Source: Mycobacterium lepraemurium (GTDB lineage Bacteria > Actinomycetota > Actinomycetes > Mycobacteriales > Mycobacteriaceae). Taken from it: DNA of 64,000 bases. The position numbers and the translations under genes are program-made. The stretch lies in assembly GCA_002291465.1 (NCBI GenBank), contig CP021238.1:434001-498000 (forward strand), read 5' to 3'. Positions 56,016 through 64,000 of the stretch are shown in pieces (position 1 is the stretch's first letter; the number at the start of each line of letters is the position of its first letter). A model generated the notes under the pieces. It was not told the DNA's origin and did no database searches. It saw only the letters and a list, made by a program, of their open reading frames with translations.

Positions 56016-56597
56016 ATGATCAAGCCGCACAACACCAACACCGAATTCGAACTCGGCGGGATCAACCACGTCGCCCTGGTGTGTTCGGACATGGCGAAAA
56101 CCGTGGACTTCTACAGCAACGTGCTGGGCATGCCGCTGGTCAAATCGCTCGATCTGCCCGGCGGCGCGGGCCAGCACTTCTTCTTCGACGCCGGCAACGG
56201 CGACTGCGTGGCCTTCTTCTGGTTCGTCGACGCGCCCGACCGCGTCCCCGGCATCTCGTCGCCGGGCGCCATCCCCGGCATCGGCGACATCACCAGCGCG
56301 GTGAGCAACATGAACCACCTGGCCTTCCACGTGCCCGCCGAGAAGTTCGTCGCCTACCGCCAACGGCTCAAGGACAAGGGCGTGCGGGTCGGCCCGGTGC
56401 TCAACCACGACGAAACCCCGATGCAGGTCTCCGCGACTGTGCACCCCGGCGTCTACGTGCGCTCCTTCTACTTCCAGGACCCCGACGGCATCACCCTCGA
56501 GTTCGCTTGCTGGGTGAAGGAATTCGACAGCGGCGACGCTCGAGCGGTGCCCAAGACCGCGGCGGACCGCCGGCCCCGGGTGGGCGCCGGGCGCTGA
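56016..56597 (+). CDS. VOC-family dioxygenase/glyoxalase-like protein (Rv0274)
   Basis: Intact 193-residue protein, identical in length to Rv0274. Two beta-alpha-beta modules carry metal-ligand candidates: His in GGINHVALVCSDMAKTVDFY, His in NMNHLAFHVPAEKF, and Glu in FYFQDPDGITLEFACWV. This fits an extradiol-type or glyoxalase-type enzyme. It starts at ATG 56016 behind GAGGGAGA. It is controlled by the divergent TetR, judging from the operator. The substrate is unknown. Confidence 0.85.
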   Translation: MIKPHNTNTEFELGGINHVALVCSDMAKTVDFYSNVLGMPLVKSLDLPGGAGQHFFFDAGNGDCVAFFWFVDAPDRVPGISSPGAIPGIGDITSAVSNMNHLAFHVPAEKFVAYRQRLKDKGVRVGPVLNHDETPMQVSATVHPGVYVRSFYFQDPDGITLEFACWVKEFDSGDARAVPKTAADRRPRVGAGR

Positions 56598-56622
56598 CGC
56601 CGCCGAGCCGGAGGATGGTGTC

Positions 56623-57170
56623 ATGACCGACGGCATATCGCCCGACGAACAGATCGCGGCGCTCACGCCCGAGCAACGGCGCGCACTCGTCTCTCGGCTG
56701 AAGCGGCCCCGGGCGAAGTGATCGACCCGGAATATCTGGCCCGGATGCGGCGCATCCGGCTGAGCCTGATGATCGGCGGCTCCATGGCGATGATCCCGTG
56801 GCTCGGCTAGCTGTCGGTGACGCTGCCGGAGAACTACGTCGCCCACAACTGGCCGATCACCTGGGTCGGCTTCGACGTGCTGCTGGTCGGTTTCATGCTA
56901 GCCACCGCGGTGCTCGGCTACCTGCGCCGCCAGCTGCTCGGGCTCGCCGCGTTCACCACCGGCGTCCTGCTGATCTGTGACGCGTGGTTCGACCTGATGA
57001 CCGCCGGGCCCAAGGACGTCTGGCTGTCGGTGATCACCGCGCTGCTGATCGAGGTGCCGTTGGCCGTCTTCGTGATCCTGAGCGCGTTGCGCATCACCCG
57101 GCTCACCATGATGCGGCTGTGGCTGCTGCGCCCCGGCATGCGACTGTGGGATCTGCCGCTGTTCCTCTGA
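56623..57170 (+). pseudogene. Four-span membrane protein, broken
   Basis: ATG 56623 starts MTDGISPDEQIAALTPEQRR. A lost C near 56708 ends the frame at 56719. The next frame reads PEYLARMRRIRLSLMIGGSM to a TAG at 56808-56810 (PWLG*LSVTLPENYVAHN, Tyr expected). It then continues in frame through three hydrophobic spans (ITWVGFDVLLVGFMLATAVL; LLGLAAFTTGVLLICDAWF; SVITALLIEVPLAVFVILSA). About 182 residues would be restored. The function is unknown. It lies 25 bases after the VOC gene and was probably co-transcribed. Confidence 0.7.
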
Positions 57171-57552
57171 CGGTCCGGCCGCCCAACGGTCAATCGTATC
57201 TCGAGTTACCGACCCGCACAGCGGAATTGGCGAGGAAACCCGCATGCGGGTGCCTGGCGTCCGGATCAGGGACCTGTCGGGCAGGGAAGGTTGCTGCACT
57301 GCCGGTAATTTCGCTGGGGAATGCGAGTCTTCACAAAACCACCGAAATCTTCGCCTCCGTCAGCTAGCGTCACAGCAGCGACACAGGGGGTGCAAGCGAC
57401 GGGGTGGTTCAGTCCGCCTCAGGGGTCGAGACCGTTGCCGATTTCCACCGCGAAACCAAACTGATGATGTGCGAAAAGCCAAGCGATCAATGCACTTTCG
57501 CAACCCCCGGCCGCACCGGAAGCGTCGGCTCACAGCACAAGGATTCGAGGAA
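57171..57552. other. Intergenic region, lower GC, no gene seen
   Basis: About 380 bases between the membrane-protein remnant and the PapA-like gene. GC content is lower than in the neighbours. I see no ORF with a start site, hairpin or known operator. It should contain the promoter of the condensation-domain genes. Confidence 0.45.
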
Positions 57553-59029
57553 ATGGTCGCACTCGGCAACATCAACGAATGACAACCGCCGCACGGCCCG
57601 GTCACGATGTGGATGGCCGCGCCGGCGGCGCTCGAAGCCGCGCGCGCCGCGCGGCGAAGTGACCTGCCGCCGAGTTACCAACAGGATCAACCCCTCTGGG
57701 CCGCCTACCACGGCGGGGTGCTGGACCGCCAGCTACCGCGGCTGATGGTCGTGGCGGGGGACATCCCCGGCGCCTGCGACATTGGCGCGATGACGGCGAC
57801 CATCAACGCGCACCTGCGCCGGCAGGACACCTACCACAGTTGGTTCGAGCACGACAACCGCGTCTTCGTGCGCCGGGTGATCGACCGTCCCCGAGGACAT
57901 CGACTACGTTGCGGTGCCGCTCGGGCAGATGAACGCCGACCAGGTGCGCACGCACGTGCTGACAAGCACTCCGCAGACCCTGGAATGGGGTTGCTCCACG
58001 TACGGAATAGTCCAGCACGCAGAGTATTTCACCTTCTACGCTAGTGTCGACCACCTGCACATCGACGGTCTTTCGGCCGCCCTCATCTTCCTCGAAATCC
58101 ACCTGACCTATCAGGAGCTGGCCCATACCGGCCGGCTGCCCGCGGCGCTGCCGGAGATCCGCAGCTACCGCGACTACGCGGTGCGCCAGCGCGAGAAGGC
58201 CGCCGCGCTGACCTTGTCGTCGCCGGAGATCAAGGACTGGATCGAGTTCGCGCGCGACACCGACGGCGACTGTCCGAGTTTGCCGCTGCCCCTGGGCGAC
58301 ACGTGGGCCAGCAGCAAGGGCGACCTGCTGACCGTCGAGCTGATGGACGCCGCGTACACGGCGTCGCTCGACGCCGCCTGCCTGGCGGCCGGCGCCCGGT
58401 TCATCGGGGGAGTGCTGGCCTGCACGGCGCTGGCCGAACACGAATTGACCGGCAAGACGACGTATCACGGATTCACCGCCCGGGACACCCGCACACCCGG
58501 CGTCGACGCCATGACCCTGGGCTGGTTCGCCAGCCTGATCCCGGTCACGGTGCCGACCGCGGGCCAAACGTTCGCCCAGGCGGCCAGGACGGCGCAGAAG
58601 TCGTTCGACGACGCCCAACGCCTGGCCGACGTGCCGGTGGAGCGGGTGCTGGAGCTGGCCACGCCGGACGAACTGGGTATCAAACTGCCCACCCAGCTGC
58701 CGATGATGTTGTCGTTCCTCGACTTTCGCAAGATTCCCCTCAACGGCCTGTGGGCCGAGACCAAGTTCGGCACCTACGGCGACAGCCTTTCGCACGGCGG
58801 GGTGAACATGTGGATCAACCGCCAGGCCGCGAACACCACGGTGACAATGTCGTTCCCGGACAACGCGATCGCCCGCGACTCGGTGCTACGCTACATCGCC
58901 ACGCTGATCCGGGTGTTCACCCGCGTTGCCAGGACCACCGCGTACGAGCCCGTCGTGGTTGTGCTCCAACCCGATTCGGACGACCCGGGCACCTTGGCGC
59001 TCACCGCGGACGACACCGAAGCGGCGTAA
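57553..59029 (+). pseudogene. PapA-type condensation-domain acyltransferase, broken
   Basis: The true start is ATG 57553 behind GAGGAA, not the later ATG. MVALGNINE is followed by TGA (57580-57582, Trp expected) and QPPHGPVTMWMAAPAALEAA in the same frame, as in PapA proteins. An extra C near 57890 (RVIDRPEDIDYVAV) shifts the frame again. The rest is long and intact, with the catalytic HxxxDG-type motif (ASVDHLHIDGLSAALIF) and the late SLSHGGVNMWINRQA. PapA enzymes transfer polyketide or fatty acyl chains to lipid alcohols. Next comes a second condensation-type gene, two bases after the stop. Confidence 0.75.
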
Positions 59030-59031
59030 TC

Positions 59032-60295
59032 ATGAGCAACGTGCTGGATTTGGCCGACCAGGCCCTGTTTCTCGGTGGGCGGGCGACGGGAGCCACCAGC
59101 CTGCTGCAATGCGCGTGGGTGTACGACCGCGCGATCGATCTGGCCGGGCTGAGACGGTTCCACCGGCACCTGGGCGCCGGACGGCTGGCGCGGCGGATCG
59201 AGTGCTCCTCGTTGCCGTTCGGCCGTCATCGCTGGGTGTCGACCGGCGCACAGGGCGCCCTCGAGGTGGTCGCGGTGCCGCGGCTGCGGAATGCCGTCGA
59301 GGCCTGGCTAACCGAGCAGGCCGGCAGACGGCCGGACGCCGAGCACGGGCCCGGGTGGCACCTGGCGGTGTTGCCGCTGACCGACGGCGGCGCGGTGGTG
59401 AGCCTGGTCACCACGCACTGCCTGACCGACGGCGTCGGGTTGTGCGAGGTCACGCCGGTCCGCGCTGGCCAAGGACGCACGCCAAACCGCCCGCGACACA
59501 GGCGATGTCGGCCGTGCGGTGCGGGCGGCGGCACGGATGCTGCGCCAGGGCCGCGCGACCCGGCGGCGCGGCACCCAAGACCGCATCACCGTTCCCGCAC
59601 AGACGATCTTCGTCGACGCCGACGAGTGGGACGCCCGCGCCCGGGCCCTGGGCGGCACCAGCAACGCGCTACTCGCCGGACTGGCCGCCCACCTCGCCCA
59701 GCGGGTGGGACGGGTCGCCCCCGACGGTTCGGTCACCGTCGGCATGCCGGTCAACGAACGCGTTGCCGGCGACACCCGCGCCAACGCCGTCACCAACGTC
59801 GACGTGCTGCTGGGACCCGCGGCGATCGGCACCGACCTGCGCGCGATCCGGGCTGCGGTCAAGAACGCCCTGGTCCGCCACCACGACCTGCCCGACGAGC
59901 GGTGGGCGTTGCTGCCGCTGGTTCCGCTGATCCCCAAGCGGGTGTTCCGGCGGTTGCTCGGCGTGGTCACCGGCGGCGCCACCACGGTGGTGTCGTCCAA
60001 CCTCGGTGCGCTCGACCCGGCCGCCAACCGGCCGGACGGCACGTACGCCGACTATTTCGCGATGAGGTCGGTGTACCCGGGCGTGACCGACGCGACCATG
60101 CAGCGCACCAACGGAGCGTTGGCGCTGCTGTCGGGACGAGCGCACGACCGGGTCTCCGTCTCGGTCCTGGGCTACGAGTTGGGCCGGCAGAATTCGAACG
60201 AGGCGTTGCGGCAAGCCCTTTCGAGGGCGCTGAACGATTTTTCGCTGACCGGCGCGACGGGCTGGAATCCGGTCCGCGCGGTGGCAACCCGCTAG
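59032..60295 (+). pseudogene. Second condensation/WES-like acyltransferase, frameshifted
   Basis: ATG 59032 gives VLDLADQALFLGGRATGATS, and HxxxDG appears as VTTHCLTDGVGLCEV. At about 59455-59466 the frame changes. The next segment reads ALAKDARQTARDTGDVGRAV, then PDGSVTVGMPVNERVAGDTR and VVSSNLGALDPAANRPDGTY, typical of acyltransferases of the condensation superfamily. One indel breaks it. It is probably a partner of the preceding PapA-like gene in a lipid-acylation pathway. Its TAG shares CTAG (60292-60295) with the stop of the convergent TetR gene. Confidence 0.7.
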
Positions 60296-60945
60296 CGCTG
60301 CGCGGGCGTTTCGGTGCGCCGGTACAGGGCCGGCTCGGCCAGCTCGTCGAGCAGCGCTGCGAGCTGGTCGACGAGCTGATCGGGCTCGAGACGCACCTCG
60401 CCGGCCAGCCAGGCGCTGATGGTCTGTGCCACGCCGCCGACCACGAAGTGGGCGGCCGCCTTGATCCGGTCATTGGCCGGCATCCGTAGCGCGTCGCCCA
60501 CGTGCTGGCCGGACAGCATCGCGAACAGCGCGCTGGACTCGGCGCGCTTGCGCACCACCACCGGATCGGCCAGCTGGGTGCTGAACAGCAGCCGGCCCAC
60601 CCGGGCGTCCTCGGTGATGGTCCGCACGATGTTGGCCATGCCCGCGCGGGTCTGCTCGTGGGCCGGCACCGCCGTCACCGCGGCCTGCGTGGTGGCGGCC
60701 AGCTCGGCGACTACCCAATCGAACACGCACGCCACGAATTGGTCCTTGTCGGTGAAGCTTTCGTAGAAGTAGCGCGCCGCCAGGCCGGCGCGGCGGCACA
60801 CGCCGCGGACGGTGACCGCCGCGATGTTCTGCTGCTCGGCCCCCAGCAAGTCCAACCCCGCGCCCAGCAGCCGGTTGCGCCGGGTGGCCAGCCGTTCGGC
60901 CGCCTCGACCCCGCGGTACGGCCGCGCGCCGGACGTCTGGCTCAT
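60292..60945 (-). CDS. TetR-family regulator (Rv0275c homologue)
   Basis: Intact 217-residue regulator from ATG 60945; an earlier in-frame start at 60981 would add 12 residues. The helix-turn-helix reads RRNRLLGAGLDLLGAEQQNI, then VTVRGVCRRAGLAARYFYES. It is divergent from the MpaB-like gene and convergent with the condensation genes. Its target may be either neighbour. No lesion. Confidence 0.8.
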   Translation of the reverse strand: MSQTSGARPYRGVEAAERLATRRNRLLGAGLDLLGAEQQNIAAVTVRGVCRRAGLAARYFYESFTDKDQFVACVFDWVVAELAATTQAAVTAVPAHEQTRAGMANIVRTITEDARVGRLLFSTQLADPVVVRKRAESSALFAMLSGQHVGDALRMPANDRIKAAAHFVVGGVAQTISAWLAGEVRLEPDQLVDQLAALLDELAEPALYRRTETPAQR

Positions 60946-61037
60946 GCACACCATCTTGACACCAACGCCGGGCCACGGCAATATCAGGAAACAGTAGTTC
61001 GCAGATTATCGGGCCAGTGCTGCGGGAGGGCCTGACG

Positions 61038-61983
61038 ATGGCGATTCACGAGCCGGTGCACCAGCCGACGGCCCATGTCGAGCCGACGGGCCATGTTGGG
61101 CCGACGAGCCACGTCGAGCGCCGCGTCACCGACCCGCCCCGGCCCCGGCGGCGCAAGCCGCTGCGGACGCTGGGCATCGGCGAGGGGCTGATGGGCGTGG
61201 CGCTGCTGGCCGGCCCGGCGAACGTGATCATGCAGCTGGCCAATCCCGGTGTCGGCTACGGCGTGATGGAAAGCCGCGTGGAAAGCGGCCGGGTCGACCT
61301 GCATCCGATCAAGCGGGCCCGCACCACCTTCACCTACCTGGCCGTGGCGACCTCCGGCAGCGAGGCGCAGAAGGACGCCTTCCGCCGGGCGGTGAACCGG
61401 GCGCACGCGCAGGTGTACTCGACGCCGGAAAGCCCGGTGTCCTACAACGCCTTCGACCCCAACCTGCAGCTGTGGGTGGGCGCCTGCCTGTACAAGGGCG
61501 GGCTGGACATCTACCGGATGTTCATCGGCGAACTCGACGGCGACGACGCCGACCGCCACTACCGCGAGGGCATGACGCTGGCCACCACGCTGCAGGTGCC
61601 GCCGGCGATGTGGCCGCCGGACCGCGCGGCGTTCGACCGCTACTGGGAGGAGGCGCTGGCCAAGGTGCACATCGACGATGCTGTGCGCGAGTATCTGTAT
61701 CCCATTGCGGCCAACCGCATTCGGGGAGTGTGGCTGCCCGGGCCGGTGCGGCGTCTCACCGAGGGCTTCGCGTTGTTCATCACGACGGGCTTCCTGCCGC
61801 AGCGGTTCCGCGACGAGATGCGGCTGCCCTGGGACGCGACCAAGCAGCGGCGCTTCGACCGGCTGATCGCGGTGTTGGCGACGGTGAACCGCTACCTACC
61901 GCGGGTTCATCCGGCAATTCCCGTTCAACGTCCTGCTCTACGACCTGGACCGCCGGATCCGCAAGGGGCGTCCGCTCGTGTAG
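61038..61983 (+). pseudogene. MpaB/DUF2236-type oxygenase-like protein (Rv0276 homologue), late frameshift
   Basis: ATG 61038 follows GGGAGGG. The family core is present (LLAGPANVIMQLANPGVGYG; RTTFTYLAVATSGSEAQKDA; PNLQLWVGACLYKGGLDIYR). An extra G near 61906 changes RFIRQFPFNVLLYDLDRRIR into an unrelated tail, so the last 25 or so residues are lost and the ORF runs past its natural TAG (61981-61983). The N-terminus has a short His-Val-x-Pro-Thr repeat. The damage is slight, and some activity cannot be excluded. Confidence 0.65.
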
Positions 61984-62011
61984 CGCGGGCGGCCGGCCGC
62001 CACGGCCGGGT

Positions 62012-62035
62012 TGATAACGATAATCATTTTCATTA
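62012..62035. promoter_or_regulatory. Zur (FurB)-like box upstream of PPE3
   Basis: An AT-rich, partly palindromic 24-base site contains GATAATCATTTTCATT, like the Zur boxes of mycobacteria, 42 bases before the PPE start. In M. tuberculosis PPE3 (Rv0280) and the following ESX-3 genes are repressed by zinc through Zur. The match is by eye. Confidence 0.6.
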
Positions 62036-62077
62036 AAGTCTGCTCAGTCTGGTCCGCCTTCCAGCCTGAGGAGACCC

Positions 62078-63664
62078 ATGACGGCGCCGATCTTCATGGC
62101 CTCGCCGCCCGAACTGCATTCCGCGCTGCTCAGCAGCGGCCCTGGGCCCGCGTCGTTGCTGGCCGCCGCCGGCGCATGGTCGCAGTTGAGTGCCGAATAT
62201 GGTTCTGCAGCAGAGCAATTGAGCACGCTGCTGACCGGCGTGGCCGCGGGCGCCTGGCAGGGCGTCAGCGGCGAATCGTACGTCGGCGCGCACGCCCCCT
62301 ACCTGGCATGGCTGACCAAGGCCAGCGCCGACAGCGCGGCGGTGGCCGCCCAGCACGAAGTGGCCGCGACCGCCTACACCACTGCACTGGCCACGATGCC
62401 GACGCTGCCGGAGCTGGCAGCCAACCACGCCGTGCACGCGACCCTGGTGGCCACCAACTTCTTTGGTGTCAACACGATGCCGATCGCGGTCAACGAGGCC
62501 GACTATGCGCGGATGTGGAAGCAGGCGGCGACCACCATGTCCACCTATCACGCGGTGTCCACCGCCGCCGTCGCGTCCACCCCGCAAGCCGAACCGGCAC
62601 CGCAGATCGTGAAATCTGATGCCTCGAAAGACGATTCGGGCAACGAAGATCACGACCCCAAGATCGACAACCCGTTCAACGACTTCATCGCGAACATCCT
62701 GAGGAACCTGGGGATCGACTGGGACCCGGCCAAGGGAACCGTCAACGGGCTGGACTACGACGCCTACACGAATGCCGGGGAACCCATCTTCTGGGTGGTG
62801 CGCGCCCTGGAACTGCTGGAGGATTTCGAGCAGTTCGGCTATTATCTGGTGCACAATCCCGCCTTGGCGTTCCAGTACCTGGTGCAACTCATACTGTTCG
62901 ACTGGCCGACGCACATCCTGGAGATCTTCATGAGCCAGCCGGAGTTGCTGGCCCCCGCGCTGTTGCTGGCGGCCGCGCCGTTTGCCGCCGTCGGCGGATT
63001 CGCCGGGCTGGCCGGGCCGGCGGCCCTCCCGCAGCCGGTGACCGTCCCCGCGGCCGTCGCGGCCCCGCCGGCCCCGCCGGCCCCGCCCGGCCTGCCGCCC
63101 GCCATCGCCATGGCACCCACCCCCGTCGTAGCGGCCGCCCCGGTGGCGACGGCCCCGGCGCCTGCGCCCGCCGCCACGGCGACCACGGCGGCCGGCGCGC
63201 CGCCCGCGGCACCGGCACCCGTCGTGCCCGCGGCGGGATTCTTCCCGCCCTACGTCATCGGCCCGCCGGGCATGGGAACCGGCTCGGGGATGAGCGCCAG
63301 CTCGAGCGCCAAACGCAAAGCGCCGGAACCCGACAGCGCCGCCGCCGCGGCGGCCGCGGCGGCACGCAATGCCGCCCGTTCGCGCCGGCGGCGCCGCGCC
63401 ACTCGGCACGGGCACGGCGAGGAGTTCATGGACATGAACGTCGACGTCGACCCGGACTGGGGCGGGCCGGCCGGCCCCGAGTCCTCGGCGTCCGATCGGG
63501 GCGCGGGCGCGCTGGGCTTCGCAGGCACCGCGCGCAAGGACGCGGCGGGCGCGGCTGCCGGGTTGACCACCCTGCCCGGCGCCGAGCTCGGTGGTCCGAC
63601 GATGCCGATGATGCCGGGCAGCTGGGAACCGGGCGACGACGCGGGAGCCGAGCACGACAGCTAG
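62078..63664 (+). CDS. PPE3: PPE family protein, PPE-PPW type (PPE3)
   Basis: Intact 528-residue protein. The PPE signature is at residues 10-12 ([18 protein letters not shown]), and WxG in [19 protein letters not shown] follows. The first 180 residues form the helical PPE domain. A Pro/Ala-rich linker and a basic stretch come later. The C-terminus has GFAGT and PMMPGSW, the two motifs of the PPE-PPW subfamily, to which Rv0280 belongs. It is probably exported by a type VII system. A Zur-like box lies upstream. No PE partner gene is adjacent. Confidence 0.85.
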   Translation: MTAPIFMASPPELHSALLSSGPGPASLLAAAGAWSQLSAEYGSAAEQLSTLLTGVAAGAWQGVSGESYVGAHAPYLAWLTKASADSAAVAAQHEVAATAYTTALATMPTLPELAANHAVHATLVATNFFGVNTMPIAVNEADYARMWKQAATTMSTYHAVSTAAVASTPQAEPAPQIVKSDASKDDSGNEDHDPKIDNPFNDFIANILRNLGIDWDPAKGTVNGLDYDAYTNAGEPIFWVVRALELLEDFEQFGYYLVHNPALAFQYLVQLILFDWPTHILEIFMSQPELLAPALLLAAAPFAAVGGFAGLAGPAALPQPVTVPAAVAAPPAPPAPPGLPPAIAMAPTPVVAAAPVATAPAPAPAATATTAAGAPPAAPAPVVPAAGFFPPYVIGPPGMGTGSGMSASSSAKRKAPEPDSAAAAAAAAARNAARSRRRRRATRHGHGEEFMDMNVDVDPDWGGPAGPESSASDRGAGALGFAGTARKDAAGAAAGLTTLPGAELGGPTMPMMPGSWEPGDDAGAEHDS

Positions 63665-63744
63665 TCGGTTCGTTGCGACGGTCGCGCAGCGATAATGGCC
63701 CGGTGGCGACGCTGAAGGCCGTCCGCGGCTGACGGATCGGGTCG

Positions 63745-64000
63745 ATGGAGGTGTTGGTCGGCATCCTGCTGGCCTGCGCCCTGGCCGCGACCACCCTGCG
63801 GACCGTGGTCGGCAACAGCGCGGCGTTCTCCACGGTCGGCACCGTGTTCTGCGGGGTTTTTGTCCAGGCGATCCCGTTTTTGGTGCTTGGGGTGATGGTG
63901 AGCGGACTGATCGCGGTGTTCGTCTCGCCCGAACGATTGGCGCGCTGGCTGCCGCGACGGCCGGCGGCGGCGGTCCTGGTGGCCGGTGTGGGCGGGATGG
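63745..64000 (+). CDS. Permease of the YraQ/DUF318 type, 5' part
   Basis: The window ends inside this gene. ATG 63745 opens a membrane protein (EVLVGILLACALAATTLRTV; GTVFCGVFVQAIPFLVLGVM; GLIAVFVSPERLARWLPRR) resembling predicted permeases of the DUF318/YraQ family, which are often zinc-regulated in actinobacteria. A GTG at 63703 in the same frame would add VATLKAVRG and then meet a TGA (63730-63732), perhaps another Trp to stop change. I cannot tell whether the longer or shorter form is native. It follows the zinc-linked PPE3 by 80 bases. Confidence 0.55.
   Translation, partial: MEVLVGILLACALAATTLRTVVGNSAAFSTVGTVFCGVFVQAIPFLVLGVMVSGLIAVFVSPERLARWLPRRPAAAVLVAGVGGM

Noticed and set aside
57607..57930. 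Start of the PapA-like gene at ATG 57607
   Set aside because: The upstream in-frame segment from 57553 matches the usual PapA N-terminus except for one TGA, so the later ATG is internal.

Overview
The window is about 68% GC, uses mycobacterial codon bias, and holds mycobacterial marker families (AftD, LpqI, FadE5, PPE, PapA-type condensation proteins). Its gene order follows the M. tuberculosis interval Rv0231 to Rv0280 (fadE4, TetR, R2lox, gabD1, Rv0235c, aftD, lpqI, htdX-fabG4-fadA2, fadE5, sdh, acr2, nirBD, narK3, fecB2, narU, fadD2, fadE6, PPE3). M. avium complex-type genes are inserted into this order. I infer a slow-growing member or relative of the M. avium complex.

The dominant property is gene decay. 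More than 40 frameshifts, nonsense codons and small tandem duplications break about 25 genes. Neighbouring long genes are uninterrupted: aftD (4.2 kb), htdX-fabG4-fadA2-fadE5, sdhBAC, fadD2, fadE6. Random sequencing error should not spare the conserved genes in this way, so I favour real reductive evolution in a host-restricted lineage. M. lepraemurium is the best-known MAC relative with such decay, but the identification is an inference.

Layout. 1-14 kb: decayed fadE4, TetR and R2lox genes, intact gabD1, then accessory genes (intact acetolactate synthase-like enzyme and FUSC-type membrane protein; broken LysR, PucR, VOC, formate dehydrogenase and catalase genes). 14-24 kb: envelope block (broken lipase-maturation-factor-like protein; intact aftD, Rv0236A and lpqI; ClC-type protein that appears to lack its gating segment). 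23.4-31 kb: lipid metabolism (htdX, fabG4, fadA2, fadE5) around the likely F6 small RNA and two terminators, then an Fe(II)/2OG oxygenase and a flavin reductase. 31-36 kb: succinate dehydrogenase 1 and Acr2. 36-42 kb: nitrogen block with broken nirB, intact nirD and narK3, and a decayed HemD-like regulator. 42-48.7 kb: oxoprolinase subunits, FecB2, broken TetR, NarU and LigD-polymerase-like genes. 48.7-56.6 kb: fadD2, a ribbon-helix-helix-like gene, an AT-rich island, fadE6, a hydrolase, TetR and VOC. 56.6-64 kb: decayed membrane protein, two condensation-domain genes, TetR, MpaB-like gene, then PPE3 behind a Zur-like box and the start of a permease.

Functionally, beta-oxidation and lipid enzymes, mycobacterial arabinan synthesis and respiratory succinate oxidation are kept. 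Nitrite reduction, detoxification (catalase, formate dehydrogenase, R2lox, VOC) and many local regulators are lost or decaying. Several operators remain readable: palindromes before the first TetR gene, a TTAC-N6-GTAA motif shared by fabG4/fadA2 and fadE5, a TetR operator at 55.95 kb, TCAGTA repeats at 50.8-51.2 kb, and the Zur-like box.
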